Under the pieces are notes generated by a model. It searched no databases. It was given only the letters and a program-made list of their open reading frames with translations, and was not told the DNA's origin. A stretch of 64,000 bases of DNA from Coriolopsis trogii (taxonomy: Eukaryota; Basidiomycota; Agaricomycetes; Polyporales; Polyporaceae), in NCBI GenBank assembly GCA_020543525.1, contig JAHYIO010000028.1, forward strand, positions 496,001 through 560,000, in the 5' to 3' direction. The translations under genes and the position numbers were made by a program. Positions 1 through 11,969 of this stretch are shown here, one piece after another. Position 1 is the stretch's first letter; each line of letters begins with the position of its first letter.

Positions 1-89
1 ACCGTTCCCGCTCGTCTTCACCACCCGCCCTTGCCTTCTCTTTCCTTCCCTCATCGTCCCCCTTCCGCCCGCCAGTAGATCCCCTCAAA

Positions 90-3000
90 ATGTCCTCGAA
101 AGGTACGCTTGCACAATGTTGGCACTGATCCGAGCATGTGCGCTAATATATGCGCGACCTAGCCATTCGTGAATACGACGCTAAGCTACTCCTCGCGTAC
201 TGGCTCGAGCGTGCCCCCGCCGTCGATCCCTCTGCGCAGATTGCGACCAAGTTCGTCTACCCTTCCCCCAAGGTCGCGCAGATCTCCTGGGATCCCAGTA
301 CTGGTGCCATCACTCCCGACACTCAGCTCCCGAGCTGGGTATTTACCACGAAGCTGGTCGCTAAGCCCGATCAGCTCATCAAGCGTCGTGGCAAGGCTGG
401 CCTCCTCGCACTCAACAAGACTTGGGAGGAGGCGAAGGAGTGGGTTCAGCAGAGGGCAGGCAAGCCTCAAAAAGTGAGCGCGTCTTCCCCATCTTCTCTT
501 TGGCGCCCCGTCCTATGGCCCCGTTCCAATCGATTGGGGTCGGGCATACTTCACCTTCATGATTCAATGCTCGTATCTCTGCACCCTTTCACGGCATATA
601 CCGCGACGCGTCTTCACTCGCGTTTCCCGCGAGGCCGCTTAAGACGCGTTCATTGCCCCACGTGACGGTGACCTACCGCGTTCCTACTGCGTTCCGACCA
701 CGCGGCGTTCGTATGCGAGAGTCGTTCACAGCTGTTAACATCGTACGCCTCTATCTAGGTTGAATCCGTGACTGGAACCCTCAACAACTTCATCGTTGAG
801 CCATTCCTTCCTCACCCATCCGATGCCGAATACTACGTTTGCATCAACTCCGAGCGCGAGGGCGACTACATTCTCTTCACACATGAAGGTGGTGTCGACA
901 TCGGTGATGTCGACGCAAAGGCTCTCAAGCTGAGCCTTCCTGTCAACGCCCCCTTCCCCTCTCGTCAAACTATCGCCGACACCCTCCTCCAGCACGTCCC
1001 AGCTGCCAAAAAGGAGACTCTCATCGACTTCCTTATCCGCCTCTACTCTGTATATGTTGACCTTCACTTCGCCTACCTTGAAATCAACCCCCTTGTGGTC
1101 CTCGATGGCGTCAACGGAGGCCCGCCTACCATCCACTACCTCGATATGGCTGCGAAGCTCGACCAGACTGCGGAGTCCATCTGTGGTCCCAAGTGGGCCA
1201 TCGCGCGCGACTTGTCTGTCTACGAGTCAGGTTCGCAAGCCACCACCACTAAGGGCAAGACTGTTTCCGCTGACCGCGGTCCCCCTATGGTATGTTCGAT
1301 GCGTTGGTTGTGATTGGCACATCTGACTATTGTGTATGACAGGTTTGGCCAGCCCCTTTCGGTCGTGACTTGACCAAGGAGGAAGCGTACATCCAGAAGC
1401 TTGACGCTTCCACTGGCGCATCGCTCAAGCTCACCGTCCTCAATGCCGAGGGCCGCATCTGGACGATGGTCGCCGGTGGTGGTGCGTCGGTCGTATACTC
1501 CGACGCCATCGCTGCGCATGGTTTCGCACACGAGCTTGCCAACTACGGCGAGTATTCCGGTGCACCCTCAGAGGGCCAGACCTATGAGTACGCGAAGACG
1601 ATCCGTGAGTTGTACAGCGATACCACACCACGGTACTACTTCTGACACATGCATAGTCGATCTCATGACTCGGGGTACTCCTCGTCCTGATGGCAAGATC
1701 CTCATTATCGGTGGTGGTATCGCCAACTTCACGAATGTCGCGGCCACTTTCAAGGGTATCATCCGTGCCCTGAAGGAGTACAAGGCGCCTCTCATCGCAC
1801 ACCAGGTCAAGATCTACGTCCGTCGTGGTGGTCCCAACTATCAGGAGGGTCTCAAGGCGATGCGCCTCCTTGGCGAGTCGCTCGGGGTCCCTATCAAGGT
1901 CTACGGGCCCGACACCCATATTACCGCCATCGTGCCACTCGCCCTCGGCGTCAAGGGCAAGCAGTCCAACCTCCACTCGATCGCAGCGACCCCTCTTAGC
2001 CCGCCCTCGCCCAAGGCTTCTGCTGAGGGCAAGAACCTCGAGCCAGAGCCCACCGTTGGCACGATCCACCCCGACGGTGAGCGCACGCAACCTCAGGACC
2101 AGATCGTCAGCTTCGACACGAAGACGGATGGTGGCCACGCACGTCCATCGTACCGTCCGTTCGACGCTCAGACTCGCTCCTTCGTCTATGGTCTCCAGCC
2201 CCGCGCCATCCAGGGCATGCTCGACTTTGACTACTCTTGCGGCCGTCAGACGCCCAGTGTTGCTGCGATGATCTACCCCTTCGGTGGACACCACATCCAG
2301 AAGTTCTACTGGGGCACCAAGGAGACGCTCCTGCCCGTCTACACCAGCGTCGCGGATGCCGTCAAGAAGCACCCCGACGTTGACGTTGTCGTCAACTTCG
2401 CCAGTTCGCGTAGTGTGTACTCAAGCACGCTGGAGATCTTCGAGTTCCCTCAAATCAAGAGCATTGCGCTCATTGCTGAGGGTGTCCCCGAACGGCACGC
2501 GCGTGAGATCCTCCACCTCGCGCGCAAGAAGGGTGTCCTCATCATTGGTCCTGCGACCGTCGGTGGCATCAAGCCTGGCTGCTTCAGGATAGGTAACTCA
2601 GGAGGGTGAGTAGCGAAACATACGAGATTCACCGTTGGATACTGACATGTGCACACAGAATGATGGACAACATCATTGCGTCGAAGCTGTACCGCCCCGG
2701 TTCGGTCGGCTACGTCTCGAAGTCGGGTGGTATGTCGAATGAGCTGAACAACATGCTTTCCTTGGCCACCAACGGTACCTACGAGGGTATCGCCATCGGT
2801 GGCGATCGTTACCCTGGCTCGACGTTCATCGACCACCTGCTCCGCTACGAGCAGGACCCCGAGTGCAAGATGCTCGTCCTCCTCGGTGAGGTCGGTGGTA
2901 TCGAGGAGTACCGCGTCATCGAGGCTGTCAAGAAGGGTATCATCAAGAAGCCCATCATCGCCTGGGCCATCGGTACTTGCGCGAAGATGTTCACGACCGA

Positions 3001-4236
3001 GGTCCAGTTCGGGCACGCCGGTTCGATGGCGAACTCGGACATGGAGACCGCGGACGCGAAGAACGCGGCGATGCGCGCGGCGGGCTTCATCGTGCCCGAG
3101 ACGTTCGAGGACCTTCCTGAGGTGCTCAAGCAGACGTACGAGAGGCTCGTGTCGATCGGGACCATCAAGCCTGCGCCGGAGCGTGAGCCGCCTGTGATCC
3201 CCATGGACTACAAGTGGGCGCAGGAGCTCGGGCTCATCCGGAAACCTGCGGCGTTCATCTCGACGATCTCGGACGAGCGTGGGCAGGAGCTGTTGTACGC
3301 TGGGATGCGGATCTCGGATGTGTTCAAGGAGGACATCGGTGTCGGTGGTGTCGTCAGCTTGCTCTGGTTCAAGCGCCGTCTGCCGCCATGGGCGACGAAG
3401 TTCATCGAGATGGTGCTCATGCTCACCGCCGATCACGGCCCTGCTGTGTCTGGGTGAGTATATGCTGTGGTCGCTCATTTGTGTCGCCGGCTGATGACCT
3501 GTTGCAGTGCGATGAACACGATTGTTGCGACTCGTGCCGGCAAGGACCTCATCTCGTCGTTGGCGTCTGGCCTCCTCACGATCGGTTCCCGCTTTGGTGG
3601 CGCTCTCGACGAGGCTGCATCGATGTTCTCGAACGCGCGTGATACAGGTCTTACGCCCCGCGAGTTCGTCGACACCTGCAGGAAGCAGAACAAGCTCAGT
3701 ACGTTGTCACACTCCTTGCATACCCTTGTCAATTTCTTGACCCATGTATCACAGTTAGTGGTATCGGTCACAAGATCAAGAGCGTGAACAACCCTGATCT
3801 GCGTGTCGAGCTCGTGAAGGAGTACGTGCGCAAGCACTTCCCGAGCCACAGCTTGCTCGACTACGCCCTCGCGGTCGAGAAGGTGACGACGTCGAAGAAG
3901 GACACGCTCATCCTCAACGTCGATGGCTGTATCGCCGTGTGCTTCGTGGACCTGCTCCGCGATAGCGGTGCGTTTACTTCTGACGAGGCTGATGAATACA
4001 TCAAGGTGCGTAATTCGTTCGTCGTGTGGCTGTCTGACAACAATACTGACATCGACATGTTCTGTTAGATCGGCACGTTGAACGGCCTGTTCGTCCTCGG
4101 ACGCAGCATCGGTTTCATCGGCCACCACCTCGACCAGAAGCGTCTCCGCGCGCCGCTCTACCGCCACCCCGCGGACGACATCTTCATCAACATGGCAGAC
4201 GTCGCCCAGCCGCGCGTGCTCGGCAAGATGCAGTAA
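90..4236 (+). CDS. ACLY: ATP-citrate lyase, single-chain form
   Basis: Cleaves citrate with ATP and CoA to acetyl-CoA and oxaloacetate in the cytosol, feeding lipid and sterol synthesis. Nine exons: 90-102, 163-473, 759-1289, 1343-1604, 1657-2605, 2659-3453, 3508-3698, 3755-4005, 4069-4236. They join in frame to 1156 residues, close to the animal enzyme (about 1100). The N-terminus [18 protein letters not shown] is the ATP-grasp start. The central linker is followed by [20 protein letters not shown], then the CoA-ligase block ([20 protein letters not shown]). The phosphohistidine motif FGHAGSM places the catalytic His at about residue 808. The C-terminus is the citrate-synthase-like domain ([12 protein letters not shown]). 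Both halves are in one polypeptide, as in basidiomycetes and animals and unlike the two-gene ascomycete form. Only 89 bp of CT-rich leader is visible, so the promoter lies outside the window. Identity is certain; only the first 13-nt exon is lightly supported. Confidence 0.97.
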
Positions 4237-5447
4237 ATGCGTCCGTCGTCGCGGTGTTTCCTGTGTGTGCTTGCTTTCGTGTTTACTCTGCTGTGCTACT
4301 GCAGGACTTGGGGCTCGAGGTTGCGTGTTGGCCGTTGGCTGTGGACGAAACTTAGAGGGGAAGTGCTCGCTCTCGAACTTTTTGATTGTTGTTCACGATG
4401 ACTTGCGACTCGGATATGGGATACGACATACGATTGAAACGACTACATCATCTGGCATCCTCCCATCGACTTCTCATGCTCATGCGTTCGCGTTGTAATC
4501 AACTACTCTGTGAAATATAATGCCACATATAGATCTCTTCGCACACGTAAATCTCCGTTGCGCTACGGCTTGCTGCAGGTGGGTCTCTCATGCATGGTGT
4601 AGTGTGTCAGCATACTGAAGGCCACCGTGTGACTCTACGTATAGTTGTGAACGACCAGTGTCCACTAGCGACGTGATTCGGGAATGCCGGCGTGAGTAAT
4701 TGTATGACTGCTGATTCCACACACACTCCTAGTTGCTGCTGAGATTCGCTGGTGCGATACATTGCTGACTAGCGCTGTAATACGCTATGCTCCACCTCGT
4801 CAGTCCGCGCCTTTTGAACCCGATTGCGATTCTACTATCACTATCGATATCTCGTACCTTGTCACTGGGAGTGTCATCAATGGTCGATACTTGTGCTTCT
4901 CTCGGTCAACCTGAATGTATAGATCGAACTACTTCGAAGCGAATTGACCCCCAAACCATTGACTTGCCTCGGTTACCATTCACTGGTCACGGTTGTTCAC
5001 CAGATCAACAACCGGACTCTTGTTAACTGCTCGAATGCAACCACAAGGACAGCATCTTCACTCGTTCCCACCCGCCCGCCGCATCGCCGGGTTGGCATAG
5101 ACGCAGAGGCTATTGTTGCGCCTTCGAGGCATCCTGTCATTCTTTGCTTCGACAGTTCGTGAGAAGATGGTACTAGGCTGGTACTCATAACTAGCCCTGT
5201 GGCCGAGAGAGCTCGAACTCGTGTCCCCGCTTTGCTCGCTCACAATGGTGTGTCCTCCATACTCCATGTCTATCAACGCGCAGGCTAAATTGGAGTTATC
5301 GTACAGTCCGGAATTTCACAATCACAGCTGTCGACTCCCAGTACCGCCCCAGCGTCATTATATCACAGTGACAGTCGCGAAGAATGGCATGATGCAGCCG
5401 AGGAGTTGAGCACGACTAGTAGTTCGCCGACTTGGCTCGACCTACCT
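4237..5447. other. intergenic, no gene recognised
   Basis: Holds the 3' flank of ATP-citrate lyase and the upstream region of the DUF6535 gene. Open frames here are short and resemble no family I know. Non-coding 5' exons of the downstream gene could lie here but cannot be placed by eye. Confidence 0.5.
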
Positions 5448-8400
5448 ATGGACGAAACAGCCCATGATGTTCTAAATGAGCAAGTCGAAATGCCTTCGGA
5501 GAGTGAAGAGGGTGGTTTGGCCGCCAACTCGAACAATCTCCCCATTTCCGCAGATAATCGTAGCGACCATGAAGAGCAGTCTCAGCAGACTCTGATTGGT
5601 TCATCAGCCTGGGTACGTCCATGGTTTCCCACCATGTTGGTTGTCCTGTTGACGAATTGAGGATGGACTTGAACAATAAGGCTCAACCAGGCCCACAGTC
5701 CGGGACCACGCAATTGCACACACTGTGGTTCCCATCCGACGAACACCTTGACAAGTCGTCGACTCCCACAAGACCCGTTCTGAGGGCCCGGGATTACAGT
5801 GGCCTCAGGTCGAATCTGGGTCATGATGATCTGACAGTCGGTCCAGCGAAGGCGCAGGAGGCCGGAGGTGAGTACTATCAGCCGGTGCAGGTGCTTCTTA
5901 TTTGACGGACACTTGACTAAAACCAATGGCAGGTTCAAAATGGATTGTGGATGCAATCAATAGCTCAAAACTGGGGTTTCGACTCTTTGGGCCAAAGGAT
6001 GCACAAAGGATTGCTTCCAGTCCCAAAATGAAGATGGCTGGGGGGGTATTAGACCAATTCCGGGCAGGAGGGCGTGTGCTGCCAGTGCCTCACTTTGACC
6101 GGGTGCAGGCTCGCAGACAGACGGCTAAGAAAGTCAGATTTGCGACTGGCAATCAAGTTCTAAAGGTGAACCTTCCTAGTTTCTCCTCATTGCTACCTTC
6201 ATATCCAATGCTGACCTGAATCATTACGTTAGTTGGAATACTCAAAGGCGGCCACTGGAGACTCAGAAGAACACTCGAGAGCAGAGGTGATCCCATATAC
6301 TCTCCTATCAGCTATTCGGGCGTTGTTGACCAGAGGTGACAGGCTGCCGGGGACACACCCCGATATGATGGGGAATCAGCTGCTCTTCCAGAAGCGGATA
6401 TATGGCCCCTGTATCTGGAGCATGCACTGGTGCAGGATAAAGAAATGATCAAAGGATGGAACGACGACCTCGACTCCATTCTCATCTTTGTGAGTCTTGG
6501 CAAAGTCTGCATGCACCCTTTCTCATATCGATGTCATCAATCTGTGCAGGCTGCTCTTTTCTCAGGAGTTCTAACAGCTCTAATCATTGAGTCATACAAG
6601 AACTTGCAGCCAGATCCGCAAGTCGAGTTGCTACGGGCTATCTCGATGCAATTGCAGCAGAACACGAGCACTTCAAACGATAGTACTACTATCAAATCAC
6701 CAGTTCCTCCCTTCCAGTTGACTCGCTCCGCCATCCGCGTCAACATCTACTGGTTTTCCAGTCTTATCATCAGCCTGTCTACCGCGTTCGTGACTATCCT
6801 AGCCAAGCAATGGGTCAACCATCTCCTTGCTGGTTTATCCCCAGTTCCCTCGACTCAGGGTCGACATCGCCAGTACCGCATGGACGGGCTCCATAAGTGG
6901 CATTTGCCTGCAATACTGTCACTCCTCCCCCTTCTCCTTCACGTTGCTCTGCTACTATTCTTTGCCGGACTTGTTGACTTTGTCTGGGCATTGAATTCTG
7001 GCGTCGGAGTAGTCTCTGCTATCTTGGTCATTGTCACCTTTGGGATTTATGCCACCACAAACCTGCTGTCGTACATCTATCCGGAGTCCCCATTCAAGAC
7101 ATCAGTCACTGTGTTCATCTCCCTCGGTCATGAGCTCATTGTCTTCCTGTGGGTAAAGGCCGCCCTTCTTGCAAGGCTGGGCTGGGCGACCATATACGCC
7201 TATACACGCGTTATCATCCGTCTAGTTCGGGTGCCGCACGAATGGGGTCGAGGTGCCTTTCAAAATGCTCTCTCGGAACTTCGTCGGGCGAAGACGTTTG
7301 TTGACGATCAGAGGGATCGACTACACACCACTTTTCGTATGCCATCCCATCTCTTTCACGACGAGACTTTTGTCTCGAAGAATACAAGTTTCATCGATAG
7401 TAGGGTGCTCCTTTGGCTGGTGCACAACGTAGACCGCCTGGCTCGCCCCCGGGCCGAGGAACTTGGTCATACTCTCATGCGCTTTCCTCACCTGATTCGT
7501 CATCGACAGCTGCTTATCCAGGACGGTGTCTCAACATTCCTCGAACGTCTTCTCATGTCGTGGTTTAGAGCACCATGGTCGGGTCTCCATGAGGATCTCC
7601 GTCCGGGAGTGAGCGCGGTCATCCGCACTCTTGGAATGCTGGCAACGGAAGCAGAGGAGGATGGAGCAGAGTTTCAAACCCCTGGCGCATCTCGAGAACC
7701 CAATCTTCGACGAGGCGCCACGTACTTCCTTTCCCTCAAGCCTGAATCCTCGCAGGCCAAACTCGTCCTATCCTCCGACTCCACTCAGTTGGTGGGGCAT
7801 CTCCTCGCCGACATGCCGCAATTGCCCCTGCCCTTGGCTGCATTCACTCTCCGACTCTATGTGGCGGTGGAGAACCGTGAACTTCAAAAGATTGTGTTGA
7901 AGAAGGGTACTAGGGGAGAACCCTCGCCCATTGACATGTTCGTCAACCGGATCACGGGATACGGACAGGCTGGCATCGCACTGCGCCCGCGCTCCGAACT
8001 GATCCCTGCAGTCAACACAATCATCTACCTGGCACTATGGGATATCTCGGATTTAGGAACGCGCAGAAGCGCCCCTCCCGGGCTCGACGTTCTGCGTAGA
8101 GCCATACACAAGTGGATGGCAGTGCTCCTCACGCTCGTACACTCTCTACCCAAGGATGGTGTTCTCCTCCGCCAGATCTGTTGGGCTATGTGCATACTCT
8201 CGTGGGCGCAGTCTCCCAAATCGGTCGGCATCGGCCTGCACCCGCTGGTGCCACGACTAAAAACAGACCACAACATCCCAGAAAGCTTCGCTTCACTGCT
8301 CTCCTGCGACCAGGACCCTCAATTTCTCAAAACGGTGATCATGACCGCCGAGGAAATCCTTTGGAACGTTGATCACAAAACGTGGAATGGCCAGAAGGCC

Positions 8401-9945
8401 CTATGCGGTGCTCTGAACTCGCAATTCGAGCACTTGCTTAGCGAGGCCTGCCACCGGCTCCCAGCATCCCAGGTTGCTCAGATCCTGATCCCACTGTCTC
8501 GTATTGCCGCATATCTCTCCTTCTTTGATCAGTCAAATTCACCCGACGTCAGGACGTCACTTGTGCAGGCAGTACTCACTCTCATGAAGAAGGTGATGTC
8601 CACCTCGGCTACTGGCATCTCTTCAATGTCAGGAGGACATCCTTCCGAAACCGTCGAACTGCTGCACATGGACCATCGTCTTTGGATTGTGAGATCTGCA
8701 TGCCGGATCATTCAGCTTCATGGCGAGAATCCACGGAGTAGTGCAAAATACCATTCTTCCTGGCAAACTGAGCTCCCGCGCCCTGACAGTACAAAACTCG
8801 CGGCAAACGTCGACATCGACATTGTCTCGATAGTCAGAGCACTTCAGCACTCTCCCAAGGACGCAACAGCCTTGACTGAGTCCTTCCGGTCCCCACTACC
8901 ACCAGACGCCACGGAGACGTTCTGTACCATCATGCATGACTTCTTGACTCGGGGATTTCACGGCGCAGCAGGAGTGGACAAGGGCGAGCTTAGGAGCCCA
9001 GAGTTCAACGCAGACATTGCTGGGTTGATCCTGGAAGCCCTCGACAAAGAAGAGCTCCTCGAAACACTACTGCACTCCCCGCATTCATGCGTTCATGTCA
9101 ATATCTTCACTCCAGTCGTCCATCAGATCTACGCCGCGCTCTTCGCTGTTGATTCGTCCCAGGAGCTAGTACTCATACGAGGCCGTCAAGTATCCGCACG
9201 ATACAACCGTCGCCATCCAACATACCAGATGGCGACTGCACTCCACACCATGTATCCGAGATTCCTATCGAAATTCACAGAGAAATTGAAGACAGGAATA
9301 CACCTCGATCAGCACAATCTCTTGGTCGAGCTCACTGGCATCACAGGGTATCTCGCTTTCTTCACGAAACCGGACACGATGCCCCTGAAAAACTTGGTGA
9401 TTTGCATGGTGCAATTCCTTACCGAGTTGATGAAAGCCAAGGTTGCAGAGGAACCCTTCAAGCTGCGTCGCCATGCATGGGGAGTACTGGGCAATCTGGC
9501 AACCCTATACGCCCGTTCGTCCACACAAATGGTCTCCGACCCTGAGCCTGGTCCATACTTCTGTGCGGAGAAGGCCACCCCTGAGGAGATTGCCCTCGGC
9601 TTCATGCGGACACTATCAGCTAGAACACGAACGGATGTGCAGTCAATGGCCAAAGCGCACTGCCTGTCGTGTGTAATCGTGGCGAGCCTCGATGAAGTGC
9701 AGCAGCTCGAGGCCATGCCGGACGAAATAGTGCAGGCTGCACTGGAGATGCTTCTCTGGATTTGGGAGAGCGCGGACCCAATAAGCGGGGAGATCAGGCT
9801 ACAACTGGGATATCAAGAAGCCCGTCTACTCGTATCTGCGCTGCAGGCCACGGAAGGAGCCATTGGGCAGCTGGCGAAAAAACTTGTGCTTCGCATGGAC
9901 TCGTTGCCATCGGATAATGTTCGGGACAGGAGACTGACGGTATAA
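5448..9945 (+). CDS. DUF6535 domain multi-pass membrane protein
   Basis: Belongs to the large Agaricomycete family carrying DUF6535, whose function is unknown. Exons 5448-5612, 5681-5867, 5933-6165, 6233-6286, 6343-6489 and 6550-9945 join in frame to 1393 residues. A disordered N-terminus is followed by the domain core: WPLYLEHALVQDKEMIKGWN, then AALFSGVLTALIIESY (about residues 263-278). Membrane helices follow near 328-347, 382-409 and 413-433, with the conserved AKQWVNHLL and WHLPAILSLLPLLLH stretches. After about residue 440 come some 950 residues of helix-rich sequence without membrane segments, looking like degenerate armadillo/HEAT-type repeats (inference). The ATG at 5448 is the first in frame after a stop; an upstream coding exon is possible. 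The long last exon is uninterrupted, so the gene looks intact. Confidence 0.85.
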
Positions 9946-10755
9946 TGGTAGTACGTACGATAGAAGCCCGAGGAATCTCTGGGATAGAGTTACTGATATG
10001 TACGACAATATCGTTGTTGCTCATTGCTCGTAGTTAGCAAGCCTTGACGAAGTGAAGCCACCCGTCCTTGGCTCGTGTTCAGCGTTCCTAAGAGAGTATT
10101 ATAAGACAGATTGAGCTCCGGACGCTCGAGCGGCGACACGTCGCCTGGACGATTACATGGATTTGTATGGGCGCGAGGGTCAGAAATGAAACTCACCTCA
10201 TTGTCTGGGCGCGCAGATTATGCGGGGGCAGCCGGGAGGAATGCACGACTTTGCGCCAAATTATGGAAATAGTTCCACGATGGGAGCGATGAGAGAAAGC
10301 ACGTCCAATTAGCGAGAGTGCGACAACGACAGGCTGGTGTCTATCTGAGGCACGTCGCCGAGTGGAAGGGGAGCGGGAGTAGGAAATGCACGAGCATGTG
10401 GACGATCTTCGCAGGTTCACGATGGCTTGTCGAGCGTGGAGGAGGAGCCAAGCAGTCAAAGCATACGAACGTTCATTCGGAGGAGACTGGGAAGAGGACG
10501 GAGGGCGAATGAGAGAGGGAGATGTGGAGATAGAGTGGGTGTCCCGAGACAGCCTGTGCGGCTCGCCGGCGGTGCGGAGAGTGAGCAGCTCATGCCAAGG
10601 CTCCGAGTCCAAGTGGCCAATGTCTCTCCTCCGCCAACTAAAAGCTCGCCCTCCCACCTCTCTCTCTTCCCCCGCCCTCCATCTCTCGCTCACCCGCCGT
10701 CTGCGGCGCCGACCTCCCTAGCGTCCATAAGAGAGAAACAGGACCATCGACAAGC
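9946..10755. promoter_or_regulatory. intergenic region with CT-rich leader
   Basis: About 810 bp between two plus-strand genes. The last 130 bp before the ATG at 10756 are strongly pyrimidine-rich (CTCTCTCTCTTCCCCC type tracts), which is usual for fungal transcription-start and leader regions. No TATA box is obvious. Open frames on both strands are low-complexity Ser/Arg/Pro shadows of this composition. Confidence 0.45.
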
Positions 10756-11969
10756 ATGGCAGCCGAGCCCCAAATGACCACTGGCCCGGAGTACGCGGAG
10801 CAGAAGGCGGAGGCGCAGACCCTCCCTCAGCCAGTCTCCTCCAAAGAGTCCCACAACACCATCGTCGACACCGCACGGCTATGGACGAGCCCAAGAACGG
10901 TTTTCTCTACCTCCCACCTGATGTCCGATGTCGATCCCTTGCAGTCGACCTTCCCGCTCTCGGCGTACTGTTTCATGACTGGGTTCATGTGAGTCACAAT
11001 TGCCATTCATGCTGCTCAGGACGCCTGCGTGGTCCACTGTTGTGAACATCCACTCTGGTGACATACCGCAGTGTACCATCCATGAGCCACGACAACTTTT
11101 CGCACTCTCATCCACGTCATATCGCACGTACTGACTTACATCCCCAGTGACTCCGTCTCCTTCACCGCCATCTTCGTCTGGTGCGGTTTCCAAACCGGCA
11201 ACTCCGTCCAGCTCGCCCTCGCCCTCGCCCGCCTCTTCTCCGGTCCCCCCGGAGAACGCGACACATCCTTCCATCTCGCCGATCAGCAAGCCCTCACGTC
11301 CGTCATCACCTTCATCCTCGGGGCGTCCCTCGGCCGCATCGGCGACCGTATGGGCCCCAAGACCCGCGCGTGGCTTTGCATAGGAACATTCATCCAGGCG
11401 CTCTTCACCATGGCGGCCGCGATCGCAGCGTGGAAGAGCGGGCAGGGGAGCGTTGCGGAGGTCCGCGGAGACCCCGCGTGGACGAACGCGCTCACGTTCG
11501 TCGCTGTCGGGTTCATGAGCGCGAGCTTGGGTCTCCAGGGTATCATGGGCAAGCGGGTGAACACGCAATTCGCGACGACCAGTGAGTACCGCTCCGTTCT
11601 TCATCCCCATTACCATATCAGTACCGCACACCTTCGTGTCCCATCCTGGCTCTCACATCTGGGCATGGCCATGATCGCGAGTACATGCTGACACCTTCGT
11701 TCATTCCAGTCGTGCTCACGACCGTCTGGTGCGAGCTCATGGCCGACCCGAAGCTCTTCACCTTCCGCCACCGCGTCATCACCCGCGACCACAAGTTCAT
11801 CGCCATCGGCGCGCTCTTCCTCGGTGGTTTTGTTGGCCGCGCGATCATCGATGCTGTTGGAGCCGCTGCCACCCTCGGCGTCGGGACGGGCATGCGTGTC
11901 CTCATCGCGTTCTGGTGGCTCTTCGTGCCGGGGAAGCCCGTCAAGTCCGGCAAGCCTGTGTCTGGGTGA
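10756..11969 (+). CDS. DUF1275 (YoaK-type) membrane protein
   Basis: Small multi-pass membrane protein of the DUF1275 family, shared by bacteria and fungi; its transport or other role is not established. Exons 10756-10988, 11148-11581 and 11710-11969 join to 308 residues. The signature is seen in order: TGFIDSVSF across the first splice, then FVWCGFQTGNSVQLALALAR, LTSVITFILGASLGRIGDR, and an Ala-rich helix (TMAAAIAAW). After the second splice come LTTVWCELMADPKLF, a Gly/Ala helix (ALFLGGFVGRAIIDAVGAAA) and a final helix (RVLIAFWWLFVPG). The first 60 residues are polar and presumably cytosolic. The stop at 11967 coincides with a possible GTGAGC donor, so a further short exon cannot be excluded, but the length fits the family. 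Confidence 0.88.

Noticed and set aside
5160..5240. tRNA-like CTCGAACTC pattern around 5213
   Set aside because: No complementary T-stem or acceptor stem on either strand.
11181..11585. Arg/Pro-rich frames overlapping the DUF1275 gene
   Set aside because: Shadows of the coding exon, which carries the family signature in another frame.
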